Shown piece after piece: positions 1 through 8,268 of a DNA stretch of 64,000 bases (the first letter of the stretch is position 1; every line of letters starts with the position of its first letter). The position numbers and the translations under genes were made by a program. Source of the DNA: Pseudozobellia thermophila (GTDB lineage: Bacteria > Bacteroidota > Bacteroidia > Flavobacteriales > Flavobacteriaceae); contig NZ_FQYU01000005.1 of NCBI RefSeq assembly GCF_900141855.1, forward strand, positions 131,790-195,789, read 5' to 3'. The notes beneath the pieces were generated by a model, which saw nothing but the letters and a program-made list of their open reading frames with translations, ran no database searches and was not told the origin of the DNA.

Positions 1-535
1 ATTGCATCAAGGAAAGGGCAGCTTCCATCATCCGGGCACCGCCCGATTTGCTTATCATCAAAAACGGAAGTTTTTTCTTTATCGAGTAGTCGATGGCCCG
101 GGCGATTTTTTCGCCGACCACACTTCCCATTGACCCGCCGATAAAACTGAAATCCATACATGCCACGACCAGGTCCTTGCCCATCGACTTGCCAACAGCC
201 GTGCGTACGGCGTCTTTTAGCTTGGTCTTTTTCTGGGCTTCCTTCAGTCGGTCGGAGTACTTCTTCGTGTCCTCGAACTTCAAGGGGTCTTTAGAGGTCA
301 AATTAGGGTTTAGTTCCCTGAATTTGTTGTCGTCGAATATGATCTCAAAGTATTCCTTACTGCCAATTCTAACATGGTAGTCGTCTTCCGGGCTGACATA
401 AAAGTTTTTGGCCAGCTCTTCCGATTCTACGATTTTTCCAGTAGGGGACTTGTACCAAAGACCTTTAGGGGTGTCCTTCTTCTCTTCGGTAGCCGTTTGG
501 ATTCCTTTTTCCTTTCGTTTAAACCAAGCCGTCAT
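1..535 (-). CDS. accD: Acetyl-CoA carboxylase carboxyltransferase beta subunit, 5' part only (runs off the left edge)
   Basis: Beta half of the carboxyltransferase that moves CO2 from biotin to acetyl-CoA to make malonyl-CoA for fatty acid synthesis. The first 178 residues are present: start [13 protein letters not shown], then [10 protein letters not shown], the crotonase-fold entry [15 protein letters not shown] and [15 protein letters not shown] near the edge. The four cysteines of the usual N-terminal zinc ribbon are absent: serines stand in WYKSPTGK and [11 protein letters not shown], and no Cys occurs at the other two places. I chose the ATG at 535; an in-frame ATG at 544 would add MEE, and its GGAAGAA would then serve as the ribosome site for 535. 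It lies 36 bases after fba on the same strand, so the two are probably co-transcribed. Confidence 0.95.
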   Translation of the reverse strand, partial: MTAWFKRKEKGIQTATEEKKDTPKGLWYKSPTGKIVESEELAKNFYVSPEDDYHVRIGSKEYFEIIFDDNKFRELNPNLTSKDPLKFEDTKKYSDRLKEAQKKTKLKDAVRTAVGKSMGKDLVVACMDFSFIGGSMGSVVGEKIARAIDYSIKKKLPFLMISKSGGARMMEAALSLMQ

Positions 536-571
536 TTCTTCCATATTGTCGTTAGCGGGTAACACCTATAA

Positions 572-1639
572 CTATAGGGTGTTTACGTTGTTTAAATCAG
601 CAAAAGCTTGTTTTAGGCGCTCGGAGAACGATTTCTCGCCTTCCCTGAGCCACACCCGTGGGTCGTATAGTTTTTTGTTGGGCTCGTCGGGACCTTCGGG
701 GTTTCCGATCTGGGATTGCAAATAGTCTTTTTTGGCCTGGATGTAATCGCGGACCCCTGCTAAAAAGGCGTATTGCAAATCGGTGTCGATATTCATCTTT
801 ACAACACCATAGCTGATGCCTTCCCTGATTTCCTCTACGGAAGACCCTGACCCGCCATGGAATACAAAGTCGATATGGTTGTGGCCGACTCCGTATTTTT
901 CGCTGATGTAATCTTGAGAGTTTTTCAGGATTTTTGGGGTCAGTTTAACGTTTCCGGGCTTGTACACACCGTGAACGTTGCCAAATGCCGCCGCGATGGT
1001 AAACCTGTGGCTTACTTTCGAAAGCTCTTCGTAGGCATAGGCCACTTCTTCGGGTTGGGTGTAAAGTTTCGAATCGTCGACATCGGAGTTGTCGACACCG
1101 TCTTCCTCGCCTCCGGTAATGCCCAGCTCGATCTCAAGGGTCATGTTCATTTTGCTCATGCGCTCCAAATAACCCTTGCAAATTTCGATGTTCTCTTCGA
1201 TAGGTTCTTCGGAAAGATCGATCATATGCGAGCTGAACAGTGGTTTGCCGGTCTCGGCAAAGTGTTTTTCACTGGCATCGAGCATGCCGTCGATCCAAGG
1301 CAACAATTTTTTTGCACAGTGGTCGGTGTGTAAAATTACGGTGGCCCCATAGGCCTCGGCCAATTGGTGTACGTGCTTGGCACCGGCAACGGCACCCAAT
1401 ACGGCGGCCCTTTGGTTTTCGTTCGAAAGTCCCTTGCCCGCATTGAACTGGGCTCCCCCATTGGAGAATTGAATGATGACGGGGGCGTTTAAACTTACTG
1501 CTGTCTCCAAAACGCCGTTGATCGTGTTCGAACCGATAACGTTTACTGCCGGTAGGGCAAAGCCCTTTTCCTTGGCATATTTGAAAATTTCCTGGACTTC
1601 ATCTCCGGTGGCAACGCCGGGCTTTATATTGTGGGCCAT
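572..1639 (-). CDS. fbaA: Class II fructose-bisphosphate aldolase
   Basis: Zinc-dependent aldolase splitting fructose 1,6-bisphosphate into glyceraldehyde 3-phosphate and dihydroxyacetone phosphate. 355 residues, the usual size for the class IIA (E. coli FbaA-like) group. HTDHCAKKLLPW at 104-115 holds the catalytic Asp (D106) and a zinc His (H107). LEIELGITGGEEDGV, FGNVHGVYKPGNV, FVFHGGSGSS and KMNIDTD follow in the family order and supply zinc and phosphate contacts. A good -7 box lies 36 bases upstream. accD follows on the same strand. The pairing of aldolase with accD is, as far as I recall, common in flavobacteria. Family assignment is very secure. Confidence 0.98.
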   Translation of the reverse strand: MAHNIKPGVATGDEVQEIFKYAKEKGFALPAVNVIGSNTINGVLETAVSLNAPVIIQFSNGGAQFNAGKGLSNENQRAAVLGAVAGAKHVHQLAEAYGATVILHTDHCAKKLLPWIDGMLDASEKHFAETGKPLFSSHMIDLSEEPIEENIEICKGYLERMSKMNMTLEIELGITGGEEDGVDNSDVDDSKLYTQPEEVAYAYEELSKVSHRFTIAAAFGNVHGVYKPGNVKLTPKILKNSQDYISEKYGVGHNHIDFVFHGGSGSSVEEIREGISYGVVKMNIDTDLQYAFLAGVRDYIQAKKDYLQSQIGNPEGPDEPNKKLYDPRVWLREGEKSFSERLKQAFADLNNVNTL

Positions 1640-1674
1640 AATTTTATAAATCTTTGTTTGTAATTTGAATGGGA

Positions 1675-1682
1675 CAAAAGTA
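1675..1682 (-). promoter_or_regulatory. -7 box of the fba-accD promoter
   Basis: TACTTTTG on the minus strand is a full match to the Bacteroidota -7 consensus TAnnTTTG, placed to give a leader of about 30 bases before the fba ATG. No TTG sits 17-23 bases further upstream, so the -33 part is weak. Confidence 0.6.
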
Positions 1683-1790
1683 ATAAAATATTCCCTCTAA
1701 AGCGGAAGGGCCGGGCAAGAATGTGAACGCTTCCTCGATTGGGGCTTGGTCTTCTTGGTATACAGGGGGGCAAACTTTGATAAAAATGGG

Positions 1791-4394
1791 CTAGAAGGGG
1801 TAGTTGATACCGATCTGGAGCACCGAGTTGGAAAGGTTAAAATCGGTAAACCATCTTTTTGAGATCTCGTTGGCGGGGTTATAGGTCTTAAAGCCCAGGT
1901 CTGCCCTTAGGACGAAGTAGGTAAAATCGTAACGTAGTCCGAAACCGGTACCTAGTGCGATATCTTCCAAGGAGCTGAAACCGGTAAAGGTCGCCTCGGG
2001 ATCCTCTACGTTGTCAAAAACGTTCCAGATGTTCCCCGCATCGGCGAACAGGGCTCCCTTGAGGTTGCCGATTACGGGAAAGCGGTGTTCCAGATTGACC
2101 CCGATCTTTAGGTTGGCCTCGTTAAAGTCGTTGATGGCATCGGTGCGGCCGGGCCCAAGGGAATAGGGCGACCATGCCCTGATATCGTTCGCCCCTCCCG
2201 CAAAATAACTGCGTACAAAGGGAATGTTGTTCGAGTTGCCATAAGGTATGGCAATACCGAAAAAGGTGCGCAACGCCAAGACGTTCGACCTTGAGATACC
2301 CCAGTATTTGACATAGTCGAACTCCGTTTTTATATATTGGCTATAGGGAACGCCAAAGACCAGGCGGTCTCCGCTTTCGTTTTCTTCAAAGGGAATGATG
2401 GCCGAGATTGCCGAAAGGAGGTTGCCCGCACTCTCGACCTTAAACCGGAATTGGTAAAAGGTGTTGTCGGCAACATTTTCCCTGTTGTTCAGGTTCAGGG
2501 TGTAATTACTGGCGAATATAAGGTTGTTTTCGGTCAGGCGCTCCCTTCTTTCCTCGATGCGGTTTACCGTTTCCAGCTCGTCCTCCGTGGTGCTGATCTC
2601 GTTGTTGAGAACGGCTTGGGTGAAGCCCGTAGTCCCTGTGGGAATGATCAACTGGGGGTCGCTCGAATCGTCGGTTGTCTCAAAAAAAGAGGCCAATTCG
2701 GGATACTGCCCGGCGTTGTCATAGGCATCGGCCACCTCGTCCAACTGTTCGTAGGAGTTGCTGTATACGTTAAAAAAGCGGTCGATATTGACATTGCGTA
2801 CAAATTGTATGTTCAAAAGTTCGACGTTGTGCTTGATGAGGTCGGAGGGCACCCAATTGTAGCTCAGTACGGTATTGAAGGCCTGTTTGTCGAGGCCAAT
2901 GTTCTTTTGAAAGCTGGTACCTAGCGATATCCGTGTTTTGGGAAGGGTATAGCTGGGAATGACCTTATTGGTATTGAAAAAGGGAAACCAAATACGGGGG
3001 ATGTCCAAATTGAGGTCGGCACCGTACTCCTGTATATTGAAGAAACGGTTGTCGACGATACTGGGGTCGTTCGACGAACCTATGCTCAACCGGCCCGCAA
3101 GACTTAGGTTTTCGGCACCCCCGAAAAGGTTTCTGGCCTGAAGCGAGGGGCTGAGGGCCAAGCCCACCTGTTGAATGTTGGACCGGGTTACCTCGAAAGA
3201 GGTACCCAAGGAGTATTTCGGCCGCGCGGCAAGGTAGATGTTGGCGTCCAGGGTGTTGCCCTCGCCATTGGGCTCGGATGTGATCGTCGGGTATTTGAAC
3301 ACGCCTAAGTTGGTGATCTGACGGTAGGTCCTGGTTCGGTCTATCTCGCGGTAAACACTGTCTTTTTCAAAGAAAACGGCATTGGCCAGGGTTTTGGGCT
3401 TGAACCGGAGCTTGTTGTGGTAGAATATGTTGTAGTCGCCATAGCGAATGGATTGTTGTTCGCTGTCGTCCCCGTTGTAAAGGTAGTCGGTGTAAATATT
3501 GATTTGATCGAACTTGTACACTTTGTATTCGGTAGAGGTAACGGCGGTATCGCCCCGCTTTTTAAAATTGTCGATGTTCAGTTCGATGTTCATCTGTTGG
3601 TCGTCGGCCACTTTGGTAGTGTCGGTGGCGATATCGTACGAAATGGAACTTTCCTGAAAATTATAGACCCCCGAATTTCTGAAAATGGAGCTTAGCCGCT
3701 CCCGTTCCTTGGCAAATTGGGCCAGGTCGAACTGTTCCCCTTCCTTTACGAACGACGCTTCGGCGTTCAGTTGGTAAATGGAGTCGATGGCCCTTGAGGC
3801 GATTTTTTTTGAAATCGAGTCGATGATAAAAGGCTTGCCCAAGTCTATCTTGTAATCGATCTTGGCGCGTTTTTTTCTGGGCAGGGTATCGATGACGAAC
3901 GTAGTGTTGTTGTTAAAATAGCCCTTGCTGCCATAGTAGGCGCTGAGCCGTTCGAGGGTACGCCTCGATTTGGTCGTGTCGACTATCACCGGGGCTTCCC
4001 CGATTTTTTTGAGCCATTCGCTCAGGCCGCTTACCAAAAATGACTCCCCCAATCGGTTTACTTGCTTTTTTGAGAGAAGGCGTATTAATCGCGCCTCGCG
4101 TTTTTCCTTTCGGTGCAGCCAGGCCTGGAAGGAAGAATCGGGGTTCTTCTTGGCCAGGTTGTAGAGGTTGAGGCGTAAGGGGTAGCCCAACAGGGTGCTG
4201 TTCGGTTCTTGGACGATCAAGCTCTTGATGGCTTCGTTCTTGACCTCCCTGTCATCGGCATAAATGGTATTGTCGGTAAGTAAAAGCTCGTTTTCGCCGA
4301 CTCTTTTTAAAGTGTTGCACGAGTAGATCGTCACCGCTAGAAATAATAGGCTTATTTTAGCACATGTTTTTATAAAGCGTAACGATGTGGTCAT
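1791..4394 (-). CDS. tamL: TamL-type outer membrane lipoprotein, BamA/TamA (Omp85) superfamily
   Basis: 867-residue protein with a lipoprotein signal (hydrophobic stretch, then TIYSC with the lipid-bearing Cys at residue 26), a long N-terminal half rich in charged alpha/beta segments as in POTRA domains, and a C-terminal Omp85-type barrel. The barrel carries FAGGANDIRAWSPYSLGPG, close to the family's VRGF-like region, LFADAGNIWN and the terminal Phe in LQIGINYPF. TamA-like proteins with a lipobox are known in Bacteroidota as TamL and are thought to act with TamB in outer membrane assembly; no tamB is seen here. Start: a TTG at 4403 extends the frame, but the ATG at 4394 gives the better signal peptide and follows a -7 box by six bases. 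Confidence 0.88.
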   Translation of the reverse strand: MTTSLRFIKTCAKISLLFLAVTIYSCNTLKRVGENELLLTDNTIYADDREVKNEAIKSLIVQEPNSTLLGYPLRLNLYNLAKKNPDSSFQAWLHRKEKREARLIRLLSKKQVNRLGESFLVSGLSEWLKKIGEAPVIVDTTKSRRTLERLSAYYGSKGYFNNNTTFVIDTLPRKKRAKIDYKIDLGKPFIIDSISKKIASRAIDSIYQLNAEASFVKEGEQFDLAQFAKERERLSSIFRNSGVYNFQESSISYDIATDTTKVADDQQMNIELNIDNFKKRGDTAVTSTEYKVYKFDQINIYTDYLYNGDDSEQQSIRYGDYNIFYHNKLRFKPKTLANAVFFEKDSVYREIDRTRTYRQITNLGVFKYPTITSEPNGEGNTLDANIYLAARPKYSLGTSFEVTRSNIQQVGLALSPSLQARNLFGGAENLSLAGRLSIGSSNDPSIVDNRFFNIQEYGADLNLDIPRIWFPFFNTNKVIPSYTLPKTRISLGTSFQKNIGLDKQAFNTVLSYNWVPSDLIKHNVELLNIQFVRNVNIDRFFNVYSNSYEQLDEVADAYDNAGQYPELASFFETTDDSSDPQLIIPTGTTGFTQAVLNNEISTTEDELETVNRIEERRERLTENNLIFASNYTLNLNNRENVADNTFYQFRFKVESAGNLLSAISAIIPFEENESGDRLVFGVPYSQYIKTEFDYVKYWGISRSNVLALRTFFGIAIPYGNSNNIPFVRSYFAGGANDIRAWSPYSLGPGRTDAINDFNEANLKIGVNLEHRFPVIGNLKGALFADAGNIWNVFDNVEDPEATFTGFSSLEDIALGTGFGLRYDFTYFVLRADLGFKTYNPANEISKRWFTDFNLSNSVLQIGINYPF

Positions 4395-4400
4395 AGCCCC

Positions 4401-4408
4401 CAAAAATA
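4401..4408 (-). promoter_or_regulatory. -7 box of tamL, implying a leaderless or near-leaderless mRNA
   Basis: TATTTTTG matches TAnnTTTG exactly and ends six bases before the tamL ATG, so transcription should begin at or beside the start codon. A TTG lies 24 bases upstream of the box (minus strand, around 4433-4435), one base outside the usual 17-23 spacing. Confidence 0.5.
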
Positions 4409-4417
4409 CATCTTTTT

Positions 4418-5140
4418 ATGATTGTTAAAAGCCAAATAAAACTTATAAGAAGCCTACATCAAAAAAAGTACCGAAATGAAAATGGTCTTTTTTTTGTCGA
4501 AGGCTTAAAGGCGGTTCAAGAACTGTTGGATTCGAGATTCGAGGTCGTCAAGGTCTATGCGACCGAAGATGGGGGCTTGTCGGCTTCCGCGGGGGAAGTC
4601 GAATTGATCTCCGAGGCGGAGTTGAAAAAGATAAGTGCCCTGAGAACGCCGAACAAGGTGTTGGGGCTCTTTAAGATTCCCAAGGTCGAAAAAATCGACT
4701 TTGACGATTGGGTCGTAACCGTCGACGATGTTCGCGATCCGGGAAACCTGGGCACCATCATTCGACTCTGCGATTGGTTCGGAATACGCCATCTGGTCTG
4801 TTCGGGGCAAACCGTCGACTGTTACAACCCCAAGACCCTTCAGGCGACGATGGGATCGATCGCGAGGGTGAACGTGGGGTATACCGATCTTGCCTTGTTT
4901 TTGCAAAAGGCCGATCGGCCCATATACGGGGCCTTTATGGACGGGGTACCGGTATACGGCGAAAAATTGGCCGAACCGGGAATCTTGGTCATGGGCAACG
5001 AGGCCAACGGAATATCAAGCCCGATAGAACACCTGGTAACCCACAAGATAAGCATACCGCAGTTTGGCGAACCAACCGCGGAGAGTTTGAACGTGGCCAC
5101 CGCTACGGCCATTCTCTTGAGCGAAATACGCAGGGGTTAG
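4418..5140 (+). CDS. SpoU/TrmH family RNA 2'-O-methyltransferase
   Basis: 240-residue SPOUT-class methyltransferase using SAM to methylate ribose in tRNA or rRNA. The three SpoU motifs are clear: DDVRDPGNLGTIIRLCDWFG (motif 1, catalytic Arg), LVMGNEANGIS (motif 2) and ESLNVATATAILLSE (motif 3, the knot). The N-terminal part (SLHQKKYRNENGLFFVEG) is the SpoU substrate-binding domain, as in the RlmB/TsnR group. Which nucleotide is modified cannot be told. It diverges from tamL with only 23 bases between starts, so the two promoters must overlap each other's gene ends. It converges on porT, 27 bases from that stop, with no visible terminator. Confidence 0.93.
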   Translation: MIVKSQIKLIRSLHQKKYRNENGLFFVEGLKAVQELLDSRFEVVKVYATEDGGLSASAGEVELISEAELKKISALRTPNKVLGLFKIPKVEKIDFDDWVVTVDDVRDPGNLGTIIRLCDWFGIRHLVCSGQTVDCYNPKTLQATMGSIARVNVGYTDLALFLQKADRPIYGAFMDGVPVYGEKLAEPGILVMGNEANGISSPIEHLVTHKISIPQFGEPTAESLNVATATAILLSEIRRG

Positions 5141-5167
5141 AGGGTATTGATGCTATTGTTGGTGGGG

Positions 5168-5887
5168 TTATTCGAAGGTAAAGTTGACGAAAAGGCCACG
5201 GGTGCTCATTTTTTCGATATTGCCCGTCCAGGGACTATTGGGGTCGTTGTCGCGGATGAGCTCGTCGGTCAGTCCGAAAACGCCCCTGATCGATGGGGTA
5301 AACTTAAAGTACTCTAGGTAAAAGTCGATACCGAACCCGATTTCGTAGTTGTAGGTCCATTTTTTCATCCTGAAGGTTCCGCTGCTGTTGTCGTCCGGAC
5401 TTGCCTCGTTGCTGCCCAAATTTAACGAAGCCGAGGGGCCTGCTACCAAAAAGGGTTTCCAGTTGCCGAAACGGCGGGTATTGATCTTTAGCAGGACCGG
5501 AAAATTGATGTAGGTCGATTTTACTTCGCGAATGGCGTTTCTTTCACCTTCCTCGGTGGCCTGAAAGCCGGGAAAGCCCAAGGTACGGGCATTGTAGTAC
5601 AGCCCCGGTTCGATACGCAGGTCCAGAAATTCGTGAAGTCTCATTTCTCCGATGAGTCCGACGTTGAAACCGGTTGACTCGAGAACCTGGACATCGGTGT
5701 TCTGGTCGCCCCGGTCGTTTTTGTAGTCGAATTTGAACCCGTAGCGGTTAAAACCCAGAAAATAACCGTAATTGAGAAACTTTTTGTCCTTGTTTTCAAT
5801 ATTGAGAATGGGGTCGGCGTTAAACTGAGCGCTCACTGCTGAGGTCAAGATCAGCATACTTCCCAAAAGCAAATAAAATCCTTTCAT
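5168..5887 (-). CDS. porT: PorT/SprT-like outer membrane protein, probable type IX secretion component
   Basis: 239-residue protein with a signal peptide (hydrophobic start ending VSAQF) and alternating aromatic/polar strands typical of an eight-stranded outer membrane barrel. Features include LNYGYFLGFNRYGF near the N-terminus, LRIEPGLYYNARTLGF, SFNGKW-like turn regions and a C-terminal Phe-containing strand (LFVNFTFE). PorT (P. gingivalis) and SprT (F. johnsoniae) are needed for type IX secretion. The family call rests on this architecture and on the neighbour ubiE, which I recall sits beside porT/sprT in many Bacteroidota. It follows ubiE by 84 bases and is probably transcribed with it. 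It could be another porT-family barrel. Confidence 0.75.
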   Translation of the reverse strand: MKGFYLLLGSMLILTSAVSAQFNADPILNIENKDKKFLNYGYFLGFNRYGFKFDYKNDRGDQNTDVQVLESTGFNVGLIGEMRLHEFLDLRIEPGLYYNARTLGFPGFQATEEGERNAIREVKSTYINFPVLLKINTRRFGNWKPFLVAGPSASLNLGSNEASPDDNSSGTFRMKKWTYNYEIGFGIDFYLEYFKFTPSIRGVFGLTDELIRDNDPNSPWTGNIEKMSTRGLFVNFTFE

Positions 5888-5971
5888 TTAAAAAAAATTA
5901 TCCTGCTCCCGTCAATACCCTCATATACAAGGGGAACCGGTATTTTTATAAAGCCCTGTAGGGGGCTCGAT

Positions 5972-6700
5972 TTACTTTTTGGCCACATAAATGGAAGCCA
6001 CCCCAAGGGTCTGGGGTTTGTTCTCTACCTCTATAAACCCGATTTTCCGCAAAATATTGTTGAAGGCTTCGCCGTGGGGGAAAACCGATGCCGATTCGCT
6101 TAAGTAGGCGTAGGCCGAACGATCTTTGGAAAAAAGTTTCCCTATCATCGGCAGAATGTACTTGGTGTACAGGGAATAGCCCTGCTTAAAGGGTGTTTGG
6201 GTAGGTACCGAGGTTTCGAGGACCACAAAGGTACCGCCGGTGGCCAGTACGCGATAAATTTCCGACAGGCCTTTTTCGAGGTTTTCGAAATTGCGAACCC
6301 CGAAGGCAACGGTTACCGCATCGAAACTTTGGTCTGAAAAAGGCAGGTTTTCACTGTCGCCGACGACCATGTCAATAATGGGATCCAATTTTTTTTGGGC
6401 TACTTTCTTTTTGCCGACCTCGAGCATTCCTGGCGAAATATCGAGCCCGATAATGGACTTGGCCCCGCTTTCAACGAGGTTTATGGCCAAATCGCCCGTA
6501 CCCGTGGCAATGTCGAGTACGCTCTCGGGGCGCGAGGCCTTTACGATGTTCACCACCCGCTTGCGCCACTTTATGTCGATACCGAACGAGATTACCCGAT
6601 TTAGGCCGTCATAGCTGCCCGATATGGTATCGAACATTTGGGTTACCTGGGCCTTTTTGCCTAGGTCGGAATCTTTATAAGGGATAACTTTTTTGGCCAT
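5972..6700 (-). CDS. ubiE: Demethylmenaquinone methyltransferase (UbiE/MenG)
   Basis: 242-residue SAM-dependent C-methyltransferase making menaquinone from demethylmenaquinone, the last step of quinone synthesis for respiration. Motif I is VLDIATGTGDLA; ENLPFSDQSFDAVTVAFGVR and YRVLATGGTFVVLE are the post-I and motif III regions, and the UbiE signature FDTISGSYDGLNRVISFG is near the N-terminus. Translation can be extended 13 codons upstream, but MAKKVIPYKD at 6700 is the family's start and lies 17 bases after a -7 box. Menaquinone is the electron acceptor expected for the NQR pump encoded further on. Confidence 0.95.
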   Translation of the reverse strand: MAKKVIPYKDSDLGKKAQVTQMFDTISGSYDGLNRVISFGIDIKWRKRVVNIVKASRPESVLDIATGTGDLAINLVESGAKSIIGLDISPGMLEVGKKKVAQKKLDPIIDMVVGDSENLPFSDQSFDAVTVAFGVRNFENLEKGLSEIYRVLATGGTFVVLETSVPTQTPFKQGYSLYTKYILPMIGKLFSKDRSAYAYLSESASVFPHGEAFNNILRKIGFIEVENKPQTLGVASIYVAKK

Positions 6701-6717
6701 AGGGGCAATTTTTAGGG

Positions 6718-6725
6718 CAAAGATA
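6718..6725 (-). promoter_or_regulatory. -7 box of ubiE-porT
   Basis: TATCTTTG on the minus strand, an exact TAnnTTTG, 17 bases before the chosen ubiE ATG. It lies inside the longer reading frame and so argues for the shorter start. No well-spaced TTG at -33. Confidence 0.6.
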
Positions 6726-6827
6726 CAATAACGGCCCAAGTATACGTTTTATGTCCGTTAATATTGCCCGATGGTCCGATAGGTTCATTATGTGCCTGAA
6801 TTTAAAAGGGACTACCGATTAAATGTG

Positions 6828-6835
6828 TAATTTTG
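6828..6835 (+). promoter_or_regulatory. Possible -7 box of trkA-trkH
   Basis: TAATTTTG matches the -7 consensus. It would give an 80-base leader before trkA. A second, poorer match (GAACTTTG) lies closer, near 6850. The 218 bases between ubiE and trkA hold nothing else that I can name. Confidence 0.4.
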
Positions 6836-6918
6836 CTGCGCTCAATATGAACTTTGCACAATTTTATAGAGATGTGTTATCTTGTATAAGGTGCGGATGC
6901 ACAGAAAGTTACTGATAG

Positions 6919-8268
6919 ATGAAAATTATTATTGCGGGTGCCGGTGAAGTAGGTTTTCATCTGGCGAAACTACTGTCTTACGAATCGCAGGACATAACAC
7001 TTATCGATACCAATAAGGAAAGTTTGGCTTACGCCGATTCGCATTTGGACATCCGGGTATTGCGTGGCGATGCCACCTCGATAGCGGTATTGAAGGATGC
7101 CAACGTACAGAATTCGAGTTTGGTGATCGGGGTCACCTCGTCCGAAACCACAAATCTGACCCTGTGCATGCTCGCAAAACAGTTGGGCTGTAAACGTACC
7201 ATCGCCAGGATCTCAAATACCGAATTTATTGAGGACAAGGAGGCGCTGCGTTTTTCGGAGCTGGGAATCGACGAACTCATATCGCCCGAAAAATTGGCGG
7301 CCACTGAGATTAAATTGCTCTTGAACAAGTCGGCCTTTAACGATACCTATGAGTTTGAAATGGGCAAGTTGATCATGGTAGGTGTTTCGTTGCCTTCGTC
7401 GGCGCCCTTCGTGGGCAAGATGGTCAAGGAAGCGGCCAAGATATTTCCCAAATTGCATTTTATGCCGATCGCACTCAAGCGGACGGGTACCCAATATACC
7501 GTAATCCCAAGGGGTGATACGGTATTTAAGGTGGGAGACCAGGTCTATTTCATTACCACAAAGGAGGGTGTCGATGAACTGTACAAACTTACGGGCAAGA
7601 AAAAGGAAGAGATCAAGAACGTTATGATCTTAGGGGGAAGCAAGGTCGGTTTTAAAGCGGCCCGGGATCTCTGTATGAATCGTTTTAACGTAAAATTGAT
7701 CGAGAAAAACAAGGAAAAGGCCTTTGATCTGGCCGACGACCTACCCAATGCCCTGGTCATTAACGGGGACGGTCGAAACGTCGAGCTTTTGGAAGAGGAG
7801 AGCTTGGAGTCTATGGATGCCTTTGTCGCCGTTACGGGAAACTCCGAGACCAATATCATGTCGTGTCTGGTGGCCAAGTCGAAGCATATCAAGAAAACGA
7901 TCGCCCTGGTCGAGAATATGGATTATTTTCAATTGTCGCACTCCATAGGTATCGATACCCTGATCAACAAAAAGCTGTTGGCGGCGAACAATATATTCCG
8001 CCATATCAGAAAGGGGGAGGTGGTGGCCTTGATGCGCTTGAACAACCTCAATGCCGAAATTCTCGAATTCGTGGTCAAGCCTACGTCGCGGGTAACGGGC
8101 AATATTATCCGGGAGCTCGATTTTCCACGTACCGCCACCATAGGCGGGGTGGTTCGCGATGATGAGGGCATTATCGCACTGGGTGGTTTTGAGATTAAGG
8201 CGGGCGACCGCGTAGTCGTCTGCTGCCTGCCCGAAGCTATACCGAAAATTGAACGATTGTTTCTTTAA
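6919..8268 (+). CDS. trkA: Trk system K+ uptake regulatory subunit TrkA
   Basis: 449-residue peripheral membrane protein that binds nucleotides and gates the TrkH potassium channel. It has two tandem RCK (TrkA-N/TrkA-C) units. The first Rossmann fold opens with IIIAGAGEVGFHLAKLL and has the acidic residue of beta-2 in LIDTN. The second opens with VMILGGSKVGFKAARDL and has LIEKN. TrkA-C regions follow each, ending with GDRVVVCCLPEAIPKIERLF. trkH starts at the very next base after the stop, so the two form one transcription unit with tight translational coupling. Confidence 0.97.
   Translation: MKIIIAGAGEVGFHLAKLLSYESQDITLIDTNKESLAYADSHLDIRVLRGDATSIAVLKDANVQNSSLVIGVTSSETTNLTLCMLAKQLGCKRTIARISNTEFIEDKEALRFSELGIDELISPEKLAATEIKLLLNKSAFNDTYEFEMGKLIMVGVSLPSSAPFVGKMVKEAAKIFPKLHFMPIALKRTGTQYTVIPRGDTVFKVGDQVYFITTKEGVDELYKLTGKKKEEIKNVMILGGSKVGFKAARDLCMNRFNVKLIEKNKEKAFDLADDLPNALVINGDGRNVELLEEESLESMDAFVAVTGNSETNIMSCLVAKSKHIKKTIALVENMDYFQLSHSIGIDTLINKKLLAANNIFRHIRKGEVVALMRLNNLNAEILEFVVKPTSRVTGNIIRELDFPRTATIGGVVRDDEGIIALGGFEIKAGDRVVVCCLPEAIPKIERLFL

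Noticed and set aside
2337-2924. Plus-strand 195-codon frame over tamL
   Set aside because: Antisense to a confident Omp85 gene with no start context or family match.
6740-6918. Riboswitch upstream of trkA
   Set aside because: No stable, conserved-looking fold such as a ydaO/c-di-AMP element could be traced by eye; only a plausible -7 box is present.
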